Notes: generated from the letters alone by a model not told the origin. Shown: positions 16,369 through 24,713, numbered from the stretch's first letter. The stretch is 64,000 bases of DNA from Flavipsychrobacter stenotrophus (GCF_002954265.1 NZ_PPSL01000002.1:248001-312000); one strand, 5' to 3'. Numbers and translations are program-made.

Positions 16369-16845
16369 CTAATTTTTTATAAATATCTGCGTATAGTACG
16401 TCTGACCATTAGCCGCAGTAGCAACACCGATTCCGGTGAGTGTAAAATCACCCTCTATATTCTTCTTGTGGTGCGGACTGTGCAACCAGTTGTAAACAAC
16501 ACGCTCAGCATCGCCTGTGGTATATTCGACATTTTCGCCCGATGCGTTGGCACCTTTTATGGCAGACATCAACCGATCGGAGCGACCATCAAATCCATCA
16601 TGTCCGAAAGAAACCTTACCGCCGGCCATATTCTTACTGTGTCTGGCAGCCTCTTTATTTATAGCGTCATTCATCTTCAGTGGCTTTAAGCCTATGCTTA
16701 CTCTGTGCTTATTGATGAGGGTATGTATCTGCTCGGCTGTAGCCTGCGTGGCATGAGTTGCATGGCGTTGTGCAGTTACCGTGGTGGTGATGCCCACCGT
16801 TGTTGTAGTTATGAGTAGTGCCGTTGCTATTATCCTGATATTCAT
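16369..16845 (-). CDS. Secreted CAP/SCP-domain protein
   Basis: The 158-residue protein begins with a signal peptide (NIRIIATALLITTTTVGITT...TAQ) and continues as a single CAP (SCP-like, PF00188) domain. INKHRVSIGLKPLKMNDAI holds the first helix and cavity His, EAARHSKNMA the second, and GENV...VVYNWLHSPHHKKNIEGDFTLTGIGVA the hallmark C-terminal half. CAP proteins are extracytoplasmic and of varied or unknown activity; bacterial members resemble YkwD. The start at 16845 was chosen because the signal peptide begins there. The gene runs in the same direction as the AraC-like gene upstream, with a repeat in between. Confidence 0.9.
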   Translation of the reverse strand: MNIRIIATALLITTTTVGITTTVTAQRHATHATQATAEQIHTLINKHRVSIGLKPLKMNDAINKEAARHSKNMAGGKVSFGHDGFDGRSDRLMSAIKGANASGENVEYTTGDAERVVYNWLHSPHHKKNIEGDFTLTGIGVATAANGQTYYTQIFIKN

Positions 16846-16899
16846 ATTGGTGGTAGTACTAAAATCGTGCCGTTTTTTTGGTGGTTCGTTTTGAAGTTT

Positions 16900-16945
16900 C
16901 CCAGGGTTAAAACCCTGGGCTAACATTATTAGCCCCTTCAGGGCT
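16900..16945. repeat. Dispersed palindrome CCCAGGGTT-AACCCTGGG with AGCCCCTTCAGGGCT
   Basis: Two adjoining palindromes (CCCAGGGTTaaAACCCTGGG and AGCCCcttcaGGGCT) are separated by TAACATTATT. I recognise this composite as a type of intergenic repeat frequent in Bacteroidota genomes; only one full copy is in the window. It occupies the gap between the CAP-protein gene and the AraC-like gene. Confidence 0.65.
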
Positions 16946-16963
16946 ATGTCTTTGGAAGCTCCA

Positions 16964-17941
16964 CTACACCATCATTGGGGTATTAATGGAGTACTTCTTT
17001 CTGTATTCTAATGGTGATAGACCGGTGATCTTTTTAAAGGTAGTTCTGAATGCCTTGCCATCTGTATAGCCTACCGCATACATTACTTCATTCACATTAG
17101 TACGGCCGGTCTCGAGGCTTTTCTTAGCTGCTTCCACGCGCACCCGCTGCAGATATTCAACGGGTGTATTGGCAGTAGCTTTCTTAAATCTACGTTCAAA
17201 ATTTCTGCGGCTGATAGAGAATAACCCCGCTACCTGCTCTATAGTTATCTTCTCGCCAACATTAGATTCCATGTATGTTTGCGCCTGTTTAATAGGCTCA
17301 TCTTCATGGTCTTTTTGTCCGTTAAAAATAGCGAACTGAGACTGGCAGTCGCGGTCTATTTCTATCTCCATAAGTTTGGCTAAGAATATAGCAACGTCTC
17401 GCCCGCAATACTTCTCAATGATGTATAGCACAAGATTAAGAAAGGAATAGGCACCACCACTTGAATATGTTCCCTGCTCATCGGTAATGATCTTATCTGC
17501 CATCAAGGTTACATCAGGAAACATTTGTCTGAAAGCATCTGCCGCCGCCCAATGTGTAGAACAATGCTTACCATCGAGTAAGCCCGTGGAAGCCAGTAAA
17601 AACGAACCGGTACATAGACTGGCTACTTCAGCGCCACCCGCATAGGCATCTTTGATCCAGGGAATAAACTCCATGTTCAATGCAGTATTATCAGCCTGTA
17701 TAGCAGGGATGATGATCAGATCACTTTTTTGCACATTAGCCAACATGGTATCGGGGTGAACGGAAAATGCACCGCCGTGCAGCGTAGATGAGTTTTCCAA
17801 CCCAACAAGAGCCACCTTAAACATTGGCTGCCTGCCTGTTCTCAACAAGTATTGATTGGCAGATACAAAGATCTTGTATGTACCCAGCACACTGCTCATT
17901 ATGTACTCCCCTTTTGGCACGATGATTGAAATATGTTTCAT
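16964..17941 (-). CDS. AraC-family regulator with N-terminal DJ-1/PfpI (GATase1-like) domain
   Basis: The protein (325 residues) starts with a DJ-1/PfpI fold (~1-190) including the nucleophile-elbow Cys110 in EVASLCTGSFLLASTGLLDG and CSTHWA, as in the GlxA/FtrA-type regulators. An AraC/XylS double helix-turn-helix follows (~220-320, ITIEQVAGLFSISRRNFERRFKKATANTPVEYLQRVRVEAAK ... VGYTDGKAFRTTFKKITGLSPLEYR). Such proteins sense small molecules through the DJ-1 domain. The ATG at 17941 is preferred over an upstream in-frame start because the DJ-1 strand begins there. It is divergent from the VOC-family gene at 18100, its likeliest target. Confidence 0.92.
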   Translation of the reverse strand: MKHISIIVPKGEYIMSSVLGTYKIFVSANQYLLRTGRQPMFKVALVGLENSSTLHGGAFSVHPDTMLANVQKSDLIIIPAIQADNTALNMEFIPWIKDAYAGGAEVASLCTGSFLLASTGLLDGKHCSTHWAAADAFRQMFPDVTLMADKIITDEQGTYSSGGAYSFLNLVLYIIEKYCGRDVAIFLAKLMEIEIDRDCQSQFAIFNGQKDHEDEPIKQAQTYMESNVGEKITIEQVAGLFSISRRNFERRFKKATANTPVEYLQRVRVEAAKKSLETGRTNVNEVMYAVGYTDGKAFRTTFKKITGLSPLEYRKKYSINTPMMV

Positions 17942-18099
17942 GATGCTGCTTTTAGATATGAAAACAAATCTACGGTTATATGTTGGCGCAAACAACCCCT
18001 CATATTGGCGTGTTAACACACGATAGAAATGAATGAGAGTCGCTAAGTTTGCTCTAACAAAAACAAGACAATTTTTTTCACCAACAAAACAATTTTTTT

Positions 18100-18483
18100 A
18101 TGGACAGCACAGCAAATGCGATCAACTGGTTCGAGCTATCAGTAAACGATATAGCAAGGGCAAAGAAATTTTATGAAACCGCTTTTAATATGACCATGCA
18201 AGAAATGGAAATGATGGGCATGAAGATGGCCATGTTCCCTATTGACAATATGATCGGCAAGGTAGGTGGAGCGTTGGTACAGAGCGCCGGTCATAAGCCA
18301 AGCATGGACGGAGCGAAAGTATATATAAATGCTAACCCAGACCTGGCAGATGCCCTGGGGCGCGTAGAAGAAGCAGGTGGTAAAGTAACAATGCCTAAAA
18401 CGAAGATCAATGAAGAGAGTGGCTATATGGCATTCTTTACCGACAGTGAAGGCAACATGGTAGGTATGCATTCTAATAAGTAG
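18100..18483 (+). CDS. VOC superfamily (glyoxalase/bleomycin-resistance-like) protein
   Basis: The 127-residue protein has the paired beta-alpha-beta-beta-beta modules of the VOC fold: INWFELSVNDIARAKKFYETAFNM at the start and GYMAFFTDSEGNMVGMHS at the end. Such proteins use a metal for isomerase, dioxygenase or ligand-binding chemistry; the substrate is not readable. It is transcribed divergently from the AraC/DJ-1 regulator across a 158-base gap, which is the usual layout for a regulator and its target gene. A terminator follows. Confidence 0.9.
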   Translation: MDSTANAINWFELSVNDIARAKKFYETAFNMTMQEMEMMGMKMAMFPIDNMIGKVGGALVQSAGHKPSMDGAKVYINANPDLADALGRVEEAGGKVTMPKTKINEESGYMAFFTDSEGNMVGMHSNK

Positions 18484-18510
18484 ACCAAGCTTGTGGTTTT
18501 GCAATGCAAT

Positions 18511-18556
18511 AAAAATGCTATGGTGGGGATCCCGAACCATGGCATTTTTGTTTTTT
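18511..18556 (+). terminator. Intrinsic terminator after the VOC gene
   Basis: AATGCTATGGT and ACCATGGCATT pair over eleven positions with one G-T wobble around the loop GGGGATCCCGA, and TTTTTGTTTTTT follows. It lies 28 bases after the stop codon. Confidence 0.85.
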
Positions 18557-18606
18557 AGCAGGTAAGTGTTTTAAAACAAATAGGCCCCGATGACCCATGT
18601 AATTTG

Positions 18607-18628
18607 GAGACGCAAAATCTTGCGTCTC
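18607..18628. repeat. Palindrome GAGACGCAA-AATC-TTGCGTCTC, copy 1
   Basis: The stem GAGACGCAA/TTGCGTCTC is nine base pairs with loop AATC and is followed by TACGAA. Identical stems occur at 22432, 22506 and 63139. There is no T run, so it behaves like a dispersed repeat rather than a terminator. Confidence 0.85.
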
Positions 18629-18670
18629 TACGAACCAAATCAATGCCTGAAAAATAAATTACAGATCAAA

Positions 18671-20572
18671 TCATCTCCTCAATCTCACTTCTACTCTTCT
18701 GTTTTTCTTTTGTCCTTCTTCGGTGTCGTTGGGGGCTATGGCATTGGCTTCACCCCATCCGCGGGCGGTGATCGAGGTTTCGCTTACCCCTAGCTTTATC
18801 AGTACGCTTGCTACCTGCTGTGCGCGCTTGTTAGACAGTTCTTCATTAAGCATTGGCGTGCCGGTATTGTCGGTATAAGCATTTACATACAGTATGTAAT
18901 CCCTTTCGAGCAGAAAGGGATCTATACCCTTTACAATCGCGGCTACATCGGCATTGGTGAGTTCTACTTTATTGATATCAAAATGGATGGTTGCCAGCAG
19001 GCTATCGTGTATAGGTTCTTTGTAATCATCGGCCAGCATAGCTACATTATGAACATAAGGGTCGTAAGTGTATGGCCTGTCGAAAGTAAAGGTGTCCTTA
19101 ACGTCTGTATAGCCTATATGAGTGGTGTGCATGGCGTACTCAATATTCATAGACAATGGCATGAGAAAACTACCATCACCACGGTTACTCTGGAAGGTGT
19201 AGATAGTATCTCCGTTACGGGCATTCATCAAATAGATAGCTGCGAAGTTGAGCGGCTGTTGCAATATGCTATCGTAGATGATGCCTTTGAAAAAGCTGAT
19301 GGGATCGGGCTGCATTTCACTCGATACTGATGTTTCATAAATATCATAGTTACCGGGCGGGCCCTGCCTGTCTGATGCAAAATATAACTTCTTACCACTT
19401 GCGACGATCCATGAGCTCTGCTCATTGAATGCTGTATTGATAGGGTATCCGGCATTCTCTACCTTACCCCAGGTTAAATCATTGATCTTCCTGCTGATGA
19501 AGATATCTGTACCTCCCAGCCCGGGGTGACCATTACTGGTGAACAGCAATGTCTTATTATCCAATCCTATGAAAGGAGATGTTTCATCGCCAGCCGTATT
19601 CACCACCGGGCCTGCATTTACCGGCAGCTGCCAGCGGCTGTTCTCGAAACGAGACATCCAGATATCCAATCCGCCATAGCCGCCTGATCGGTCACTCACA
19701 AAATAAAGTGTGCGGTTATCGGGAGATACACAGGGCATACCCTCATAGGCAGGCGTATTAATAGTACCACCAAATGTTTGCGGGATAGACCATTCGCTGT
19801 CTACTGCAAGCCTGTAGGCCATAAACAGATCGAACCCACCGGCAGCCCAACCATTATCGGTGCGATTATCATTGCGTGCGAAGAACAAGTAGTGACCATC
19901 GGCGGTAATGAACTGCCCTTCTTCATGGCTAATAGTATTGGGTGGCGTGCCCATATTATCTGGATGCAGCCATTCGCCACAACTATCATCATGAGCCAGG
20001 AAAATATCTTCGTCCATGTTATTCACCCTGCGGGTAAAGTATATGGTATTGCTATCTGAAGTAAGCACCGGATATAGCTCAGCGTACTTACTGTTGATAC
20101 GAGCGCCTAAGTTTACCGGCCAATCGGCATGCATATTTCTATAGGCGTTCTGTATGAACCAAGCCTGATCGCGGAGCTTGTTCCATGCTGCTGCATCCTT
20201 GCCACCCATGCGCGGATTAATGATCTTTAAGGCACTATCGGGCATACCCGCTGCCAGCAAACTTTTGGCTAATGGCCTGGCAAAGTAGTTGCGACCATTA
20301 GGGCATTTTAAGGACGCATCGCTGAATATCTTTGCGGCGTCTGAGAACTTCTGCTGGGTATAATACCACTCGCCCAACTGACTGTAAGCATTTGGTGAAT
20401 GTGGTTCTTTCTTTATGGAGCGCAGCATCTTTCTATACGCCTCACTCTTGTGCCAGTTGTGCCAGTTTTCCTGTGCCGACTTGTAGAAATGCCTCGCCCT
20501 TCTGTGCGTCTGTCCGAAAACAGTACTACACAGCAGTATACAACATAATAACAAGCCTATTTTCTGACGCAT
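18671..20572 (-). CDS. OmpA-family protein with TPR, beta-propeller and CRD domains (PorE-like)
   Basis: The 633-residue exported protein has a signal peptide (KIGLLLCCILLCSTVFGQ). TPR-like helices (~25-120) are followed by a PD40/WD40-like propeller (~150-440) with repeated YFVSDRSGGYGGLDIWMS-type blades. A carboxypeptidase-regulatory-like domain (~450-520, FKGIIYDSILQQPLNFAAIY) precedes an OmpA peptidoglycan-binding domain (~520-633, IHFDINKVELTNADVAAI...YTDNTGTPMLNEELSNKRAQQVASVL...NRRVEVRL). This TPR-propeller-CRD-OmpA order is that of PorE, a T9SS-associated periplasmic anchor in Porphyromonas. Similar architectures are common as paralogues in Bacteroidota, so the specific PorE role is inference. 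The start at 20572 fits the signal peptide. Confidence 0.88.
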   Translation of the reverse strand: MRQKIGLLLCCILLCSTVFGQTHRRARHFYKSAQENWHNWHKSEAYRKMLRSIKKEPHSPNAYSQLGEWYYTQQKFSDAAKIFSDASLKCPNGRNYFARPLAKSLLAAGMPDSALKIINPRMGGKDAAAWNKLRDQAWFIQNAYRNMHADWPVNLGARINSKYAELYPVLTSDSNTIYFTRRVNNMDEDIFLAHDDSCGEWLHPDNMGTPPNTISHEEGQFITADGHYLFFARNDNRTDNGWAAGGFDLFMAYRLAVDSEWSIPQTFGGTINTPAYEGMPCVSPDNRTLYFVSDRSGGYGGLDIWMSRFENSRWQLPVNAGPVVNTAGDETSPFIGLDNKTLLFTSNGHPGLGGTDIFISRKINDLTWGKVENAGYPINTAFNEQSSWIVASGKKLYFASDRQGPPGNYDIYETSVSSEMQPDPISFFKGIIYDSILQQPLNFAAIYLMNARNGDTIYTFQSNRGDGSFLMPLSMNIEYAMHTTHIGYTDVKDTFTFDRPYTYDPYVHNVAMLADDYKEPIHDSLLATIHFDINKVELTNADVAAIVKGIDPFLLERDYILYVNAYTDNTGTPMLNEELSNKRAQQVASVLIKLGVSETSITARGWGEANAIAPNDTEEGQKKNRRVEVRLRR

Positions 20573-20664
20573 TGAGCTGAAAAGTACATCAAAAATAAAA
20601 ACTAACTGAAGATGACGAAATAATTCTGAAATTTGTTTGCTCAACAGGCGCCGCCCATATACAT

Positions 20665-21972
20665 ATGTCTACAACCATAATCTGCCCCAATTGCAATCAC
20701 CAGTTTGAACCAACCGAAGCACTTGCCCAAACCATTAAGGAAAACATGCGCAAGGAGTTCAATCAGAAATGGGCCGACCAGATAAGTGTGCAGAAAAAGG
20801 AATTTGCACTGCGCGAGCAGCAAATTCTGTCTCAGCAGGAACAAGTACAAAAAGCACAAGACCAGCTAAAAGCACAGCTACGCCAGCAGGAGCAGGAAAT
20901 GGCCAAAAAGCTGGATGAACATAAAAAGACTTTAGAAAGCGAAATATCGCTGCAGTTAACGCAGAAGATAAAGAGCGACTACGAGAATGAGCTGGTGATG
21001 CTGAAAGATGCTAATAAGACCAATGAAGCCAAACTCACCGAGGCCCGCCAGAAAGAACTGGAGTTCTTAAAACAAATGCAGGCATTGCAGACGCGTGAAG
21101 CAGAACTGGACCTGGAGATACAACGCAAGATGGCCGATGAACGCTCTAAACTGGGCGAACAGATAAAGAAAGAAGAAGAAGAGAAGAATAAGCTGCGCGA
21201 TGCAGAATTCCAGATGAAGCTGAAAGAAAAAGATAAGCAACTGGAAGACCAGCGGAAACTGGTAGAAGAGATGAAGCGCAAGGCAGAGCAGGGGTCTATG
21301 CAGCTGCAAGGAGAGGTGCAGGAATTGGCGCTTGAAGAGTTATTGAGGCATTCATTCCCCTTTGACCTGGTAAGCGAGGTGGGCAAGGGCGTAAGAGGGG
21401 CCGATTGTATACAGACAGTCCGCAACAGCTACGGACAGGAGTGTGGCAAGATCATCTTTGAGAGTAAGCGTACCAAAGACTTTAGCGATGAATGGATAGA
21501 AAAGTTAAAGGCTGACTTGCGCGCACTGGGTGCAGATGTGGCTGTGATAGTTACCCAAGCCATGCCTAAGGACATGGAAGATTTTGGCGAACGCCAGGGT
21601 ATATGGATCTGCAGCTTTGCCGATGCGAAGCCACTGGTGCATGTACTGCGCGATGCGGTGATAAAAGTATACAATGCAGGCAAGAGCCAGGAGAACAAAG
21701 GGGACAAAATGACCCTGCTTTACAACTACCTCGTAAGCAGTGAATTTGCAGAGCAATGGGGCGCTATACGTGAAGGATTTATGGGTATGAAAATATCCAT
21801 ACAGAAGGAGCGCGACCAGATGGAGAAGCTCTGGAAAGCCCGCGAAAAACAACTGGAAAAGGTGTTGCTGAATGCAGCACACATCCGCGGATCGATAGAG
21901 GGCATATCAGGTATGGATGTGGATCTTGATCTGTTGGGGGATGGGAGTTTCGGGGCGTTGAGCGAGGGGTAG
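20665..21972 (+). CDS. DUF2130 coiled-coil protein with PD-(D/E)XK-like core
   Basis: This 435-residue cytoplasmic protein starts with one CPNCNHQFEP zinc-knuckle-like turn. A long charged coiled coil (~30-210, rich in Glu, Lys and Gln) leads to a globular C-terminal DUF2130 region (~215-430). There, GVRGADCIQTV followed by KIIFESKRTKDF and ADVAVIVTQAMP reads like the D...ExK arrangement of the PD-(D/E)XK nuclease superfamily. No experimental role is known to me for the family; a nucleic-acid function is inference. It is divergent from the PorE-like gene with under 100 bases between. Its stop is followed directly by a gene-end repeat. Confidence 0.85.
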   Translation: MSTTIICPNCNHQFEPTEALAQTIKENMRKEFNQKWADQISVQKKEFALREQQILSQQEQVQKAQDQLKAQLRQQEQEMAKKLDEHKKTLESEISLQLTQKIKSDYENELVMLKDANKTNEAKLTEARQKELEFLKQMQALQTREAELDLEIQRKMADERSKLGEQIKKEEEEKNKLRDAEFQMKLKEKDKQLEDQRKLVEEMKRKAEQGSMQLQGEVQELALEELLRHSFPFDLVSEVGKGVRGADCIQTVRNSYGQECGKIIFESKRTKDFSDEWIEKLKADLRALGADVAVIVTQAMPKDMEDFGERQGIWICSFADAKPLVHVLRDAVIKVYNAGKSQENKGDKMTLLYNYLVSSEFAEQWGAIREGFMGMKISIQKERDQMEKLWKAREKQLEKVLLNAAHIRGSIEGISGMDVDLDLLGDGSFGALSEG

Positions 21973-21973
21973 T

Positions 21974-22004
21974 TGTCTGAACCATGATTTATAGGATTAA
22001 AGGA
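21974..22004. repeat. Gene-end repeat (TCTGAACC family), copy 2
   Basis: TGTCTGAACCATGATTTATA with GGATTAAAGG begins one base after the TAG of the DUF2130 gene. It matches the copies at 7679, 26084 and 62989 in sequence and in position relative to a stop codon. Confidence 0.75.
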
Positions 22005-22033
22005 AAAACAGGATACCAATTCACATAAACCTT

Positions 22034-22354
22034 ATGAAAAAGTTCAAAGTCCTATTAGTGATTGTCTTGTTGTTGAATGCATTATATAGTGCGTACATGT
22101 ATGAGTACTATGCCTATAATAGTAAAACCTCATCATTTGCAGTGACCTATTTTAATAAAGATTTGTCAAATCCAAAGCTTAATCATGAGGAGACGATGGT
22201 TTTAATTGAGCATTGGAAGTGCGTTAATATTGAATGCGATAAAAGCAAAAAGGAATGGTTAAATATAATGTTGTTCAATGTAGTGATTTTATTTCTTGTG
22301 GTGGTTGTGCCAAGGGCGAACAAAAAAAGCAGCAAATTCGAATTAATGGAGTGA
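22034..22354 (+). CDS. Small two-helix membrane protein (hypothetical)
   Basis: The 106-residue protein has an N-terminal hydrophobic helix (VLLVIVLLLNALYSAYM). A soluble loop of ~60 residues with two cysteines (EHWKCVNIECDKSKKEW) and a second helix near the C-terminus (IMLFNVVILFLVVVVP) precede a basic tail. The layout suggests both ends cytoplasmic and the Cys-containing loop in the periplasm. I do not recognise a family. It is isolated between two dispersed repeats. Confidence 0.7.
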   Translation: MKKFKVLLVIVLLLNALYSAYMYEYYAYNSKTSSFAVTYFNKDLSNPKLNHEETMVLIEHWKCVNIECDKSKKEWLNIMLFNVVILFLVVVVPRANKKSSKFELME

Positions 22355-22428
22355 CTAAGGCCGGCAATTATTTGACCCTGTATCGTCATGATTTTAGGAA
22401 AAGAAGTATAGGAAAAAAGTGACAGCTC

Positions 22429-22456
22429 GTAGAGACGCAAGATTTTGCGTCTCTAC
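22429..22456. repeat. Palindrome GTAGAGACGCAA-GATT-TTGCGTCTCTAC, copy 2
   Basis: This is a perfect twelve-base-pair stem with loop GATT. Relative to copies 1, 3 and 4 the core is in inverse orientation, and it forms an inverted pair with copy 3, 49 bases away. Confidence 0.85.
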
Positions 22457-22505
22457 ACAACATGGTCTCGGTGCTGGCAATACAGATAATGTGCCCGCCG
22501 CTTGG

Positions 22506-22530
22506 GAGACGCAAAATCTTGCGTCTCTAC
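22506..22530. repeat. Palindrome GAGACGCAA-AATC-TTGCGTCTC, copy 3
   Basis: This copy is in the same orientation as those at 18607 and 63139 and opposite to copy 2. The two neighbouring copies enclose a 49-base spacer with no coding signal, like the paired REP elements called REPINs or BIMEs in other bacteria. The whole gap 22355-22580 holds only these elements. Confidence 0.85.
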
Positions 22531-22570
22531 GAACACGTGAAAGAATGCGGGATATCCTGCTTTATCTAAT

Positions 22571-22613
22571 ACAAAAAAATAAGGCAGAGAAATTGTGGTT
22601 TCTCTGCCTTTTG
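22571..22613 (-). terminator. Intrinsic terminator downstream of the YtxH gene
   Basis: AAGGCAGAGAAA and TTTCTCTGCCTT form a perfect twelve-base-pair stem around TTGTGG. Read on the minus strand it is followed by ATTTTTTT, 24 bases after the YtxH stop codon. Confidence 0.88.
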
Positions 22614-22635
22614 TTCTAACGTGTAAAAAACAATC

Positions 22636-22866
22636 TTAGCTCATTTTGCCCTTTGCTTCAGAAGCTTCCTTCTTGAAGGTATCAACGAGGTCGTTGAACT
22701 TTTCTTTTACCGCATCAGCGAGGTCTTCGCCTTTGCCGGTAATATTTTTGCGGGTATCAGCGCCCTTTGCAGGTGCATAAAGGATACCCAATGCCACGCC
22801 TATAGCAGTTCCTACCATTAGGGCGCCTATGATCTTTTTCGTGTTTGTGGATGTGCAGAAGTCCAT
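22636..22866 (-). CDS. YtxH-like small membrane-associated protein
   Basis: The 76-residue protein has one Gly-rich membrane helix (KKIIGALMVGTAIGVALGILYAPAKG) followed by an amphipathic, Lys/Glu-rich helix. This is the YtxH domain layout, with the signature GxxxGxxxGxLxAPxxG directly after the membrane segment. Members are linked to general stress in other phyla; the function here is unknown. It is a single-gene unit with its own terminator. Confidence 0.85.
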   Translation of the reverse strand: MDFCTSTNTKKIIGALMVGTAIGVALGILYAPAKGADTRKNITGKGEDLADAVKEKFNDLVDTFKKEASEAKGKMS

Positions 22867-22974
22867 GTTGTTTAGATTTTATAGTTTAATGAAAAATTGT
22901 GTGTTGGTAATAATCGGATACTTACCCAAATGTCATACAAAATGTGTGCCGCGGGTATGACTTTCGTCATTTTA

Positions 22975-23622
22975 TCAGATCCTGAAACCCATTGTCAGCT
23001 GCAACCACTGGTTGCGGTAGCGTGGTGTGGTAGATGTGCCGTCTCCGTTGTTATTAGACAGATCCCAACCCGCTCTAGCAGATATCACCACATGCTTGAT
23101 GTTCACATCCAGTCCGCCAATAAGGCCGAATATATTCTTGCGGGCATTTTCATTCTGAAATTCCTGCTCTGTAGCGGTGCTGGCAGAACCAAAGCGTGTT
23201 ACATCTTTCTGATGAAGGAGGTAAGAATATTCCGGACCGGCCAATATGGTAAACATAGTGCTTGGCTTTAGGGCAAACAGGATGGGCACATCAAGGTAAG
23301 TGGTTGTTCTTGTGTTGGAATAGAAATTACCCAGGAATGTTCCCGATGACTGATATCCTTTCTGTGAGATCAATACCTCCGGCTGAATGCCTATAAAGTG
23401 AATGATAGGGATAGTAATAAAAGCACCACCTGCAAAACCCGTTCTTGCATCTGCCTTAAAATCCTGACCTTTTTCGTCCCATACATTTGACCTATTGATA
23501 CCGGCCTTTAAACCAAAGTAAAATTTTTCTCCGCGCTTCTCAGCCGGCACATCCTGCGCCATAACATTTCCTGTTATTGATAATAATGCTATTCCTAATG
23601 CTACCAGTGTCTTATTCCTCAT
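22975..23622 (-). CDS. PorT-type outer membrane beta-barrel protein
   Basis: The 215-residue protein has a signal peptide (LVALGIALLSITGNVMAQ) and then alternating beta strands. FYFGLKAGINRSNVWDE, FVGGAFITIPIIHFIGIQPEVLISQKGYQ and TYLDVPILFALKP are the typical pattern of PorT/OMP_b-brl_2 eight-stranded barrels, with a terminal Phe-Arg-Ile (LTMGFRI) as outer-membrane insertion end. Paralogues are many in Bacteroidota, so a T9SS PorT role cannot be claimed. It stands alone, upstream of the YtxH gene on the same strand. Confidence 0.85.
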   Translation of the reverse strand: MRNKTLVALGIALLSITGNVMAQDVPAEKRGEKFYFGLKAGINRSNVWDEKGQDFKADARTGFAGGAFITIPIIHFIGIQPEVLISQKGYQSSGTFLGNFYSNTRTTTYLDVPILFALKPSTMFTILAGPEYSYLLHQKDVTRFGSASTATEQEFQNENARKNIFGLIGGLDVNIKHVVISARAGWDLSNNNGDGTSTTPRYRNQWLQLTMGFRI

Positions 23623-23773
23623 GATATAAATTAACAGCAGCTCATAAATTGATTCCGCTATTCATAACATTCTCAAAATCATGCCACGGCGAAAACATAG
23701 TGAATATCAGGTACTGATCCTGGTCATGCTACTGGTCTGATGATGCAACGTCATGCGCCCATTTTAAAATATT

Positions 23774-23781
23774 TACCTTTG
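23774..23781 (+). promoter_or_regulatory. -7 element TACCTTTG, 4 bases before the prmA ATG
   Basis: TACCTTTG is followed by CGCC and ATG at 23786. The spacing is identical to that of rlmN and pyk and predicts a leaderless mRNA. Confidence 0.7.
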
Positions 23782-23785
23782 CGCC

Positions 23786-24598
23786 ATGAATTACGTAGAA
23801 GTAACGATCAACAACATTGATGAAGACCAGCAGGAAATACTGGTAGCGCAATTATCGGATGCAGGGTATGAGGGGTTTGTGCAGTCGGCAGATAGCTTAC
23901 AGGCCTATATTGATGAACCTACGTATGATGCAACTGAACTGAAGGAAATTACAGGCGACAGCTTCTTTGAGACTAAAATTATACCCAAGCAGAACTGGAA
24001 CGAGGTATGGGAAAGTAATTTTGAACCGGTGATAGTAGAGGATTTCTGCACCATAAGGGCCGACTTTCATGACATTGAGGTTACTACCCCATATGAGATC
24101 ATTATTACCCCAAAAATGTCGTTCGGTACCGGGCACCATGCAACTACACAACTGGTGATGATGGCCATGAAGCATATGGACATAGCCGGCAAAACGGTTT
24201 TCGACTTTGGTACAGGTACAGGTGTATTGGCTATAATGGCCGAAAAATTGGGTGCCGCATCAGTATTTGGCATTGACAATGACGAGTGGAGTGTGGAGAA
24301 TGCACTGGAGAACCTTGGTCGCAACAACTCGACCAGGATAACCGTAGAACAAAACAACACCGACCTGTTGCCACAGGCACAGTACGACATTATACTGGCA
24401 AACATAAACCGGCACATATTGCTCCAGTACATGCCGCAACTGGCTACATGTACTGTTAAAGATGGCATAGTTTTAATGAGTGGGCTACTGACATCCGACA
24501 AGGATATTATCACAGCCACCGCTGGCGCACAAGGCTTAGAATTATTTGATTATCAGGAGCTTAATAACTGGATAGTTTTATCATTCAGGAGAAAATAA
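23786..24598 (+). CDS. prmA: Ribosomal protein L11 methyltransferase
   Basis: PrmA trimethylates lysines and the N-terminus of ribosomal protein L11 with SAM. The 270-residue protein has a small N-terminal substrate-recognition domain (~1-60) and a linker. The class I methyltransferase core contains PKMSFGTGHHATTQLV, motif I VFDFGTGTGVLAIMAEKLGA (~135-155) and the acidic end of strand 2 FGIDNDEWSVENALEN. The substrate motif is DIILANINRHIL in place of the NPPY seen in DNA methylases. Motifs and length match PrmA. It is first in a same-strand group with plsY and a spermidine-synthase-like gene. Confidence 0.94.
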   Translation: MNYVEVTINNIDEDQQEILVAQLSDAGYEGFVQSADSLQAYIDEPTYDATELKEITGDSFFETKIIPKQNWNEVWESNFEPVIVEDFCTIRADFHDIEVTTPYEIIITPKMSFGTGHHATTQLVMMAMKHMDIAGKTVFDFGTGTGVLAIMAEKLGAASVFGIDNDEWSVENALENLGRNNSTRITVEQNNTDLLPQAQYDIILANINRHILLQYMPQLATCTVKDGIVLMSGLLTSDKDIITATAGAQGLELFDYQELNNWIVLSFRRK

Positions 24599-24679
24599 GT
24601 GGAATTTCATAACGAAAAAAAATTAAAAATAGCATAGTCTTTATCTAATGCGCTATTAGGAAATCTGATGTGCATAGTT

Positions 24680-24687
24680 TAAATTTG
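24680..24687 (+). promoter_or_regulatory. -7 element TAAATTTG upstream of plsY
   Basis: TAAATTTG fits TAnnTTTG and lies 26 bases before the ATG at 24714, giving a short leader. It is in the AT-rich 115-base gap after prmA. Confidence 0.55.
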
Positions 24688-24713
24688 TTTTTGTCATTAA
24701 TCACAATTTGATA

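Noticed and set aside
22419-22619. Plus-strand open frame of 66 codons
   Set aside because: It is made almost entirely of the two GAGACGCAA palindromes and part of a terminator.
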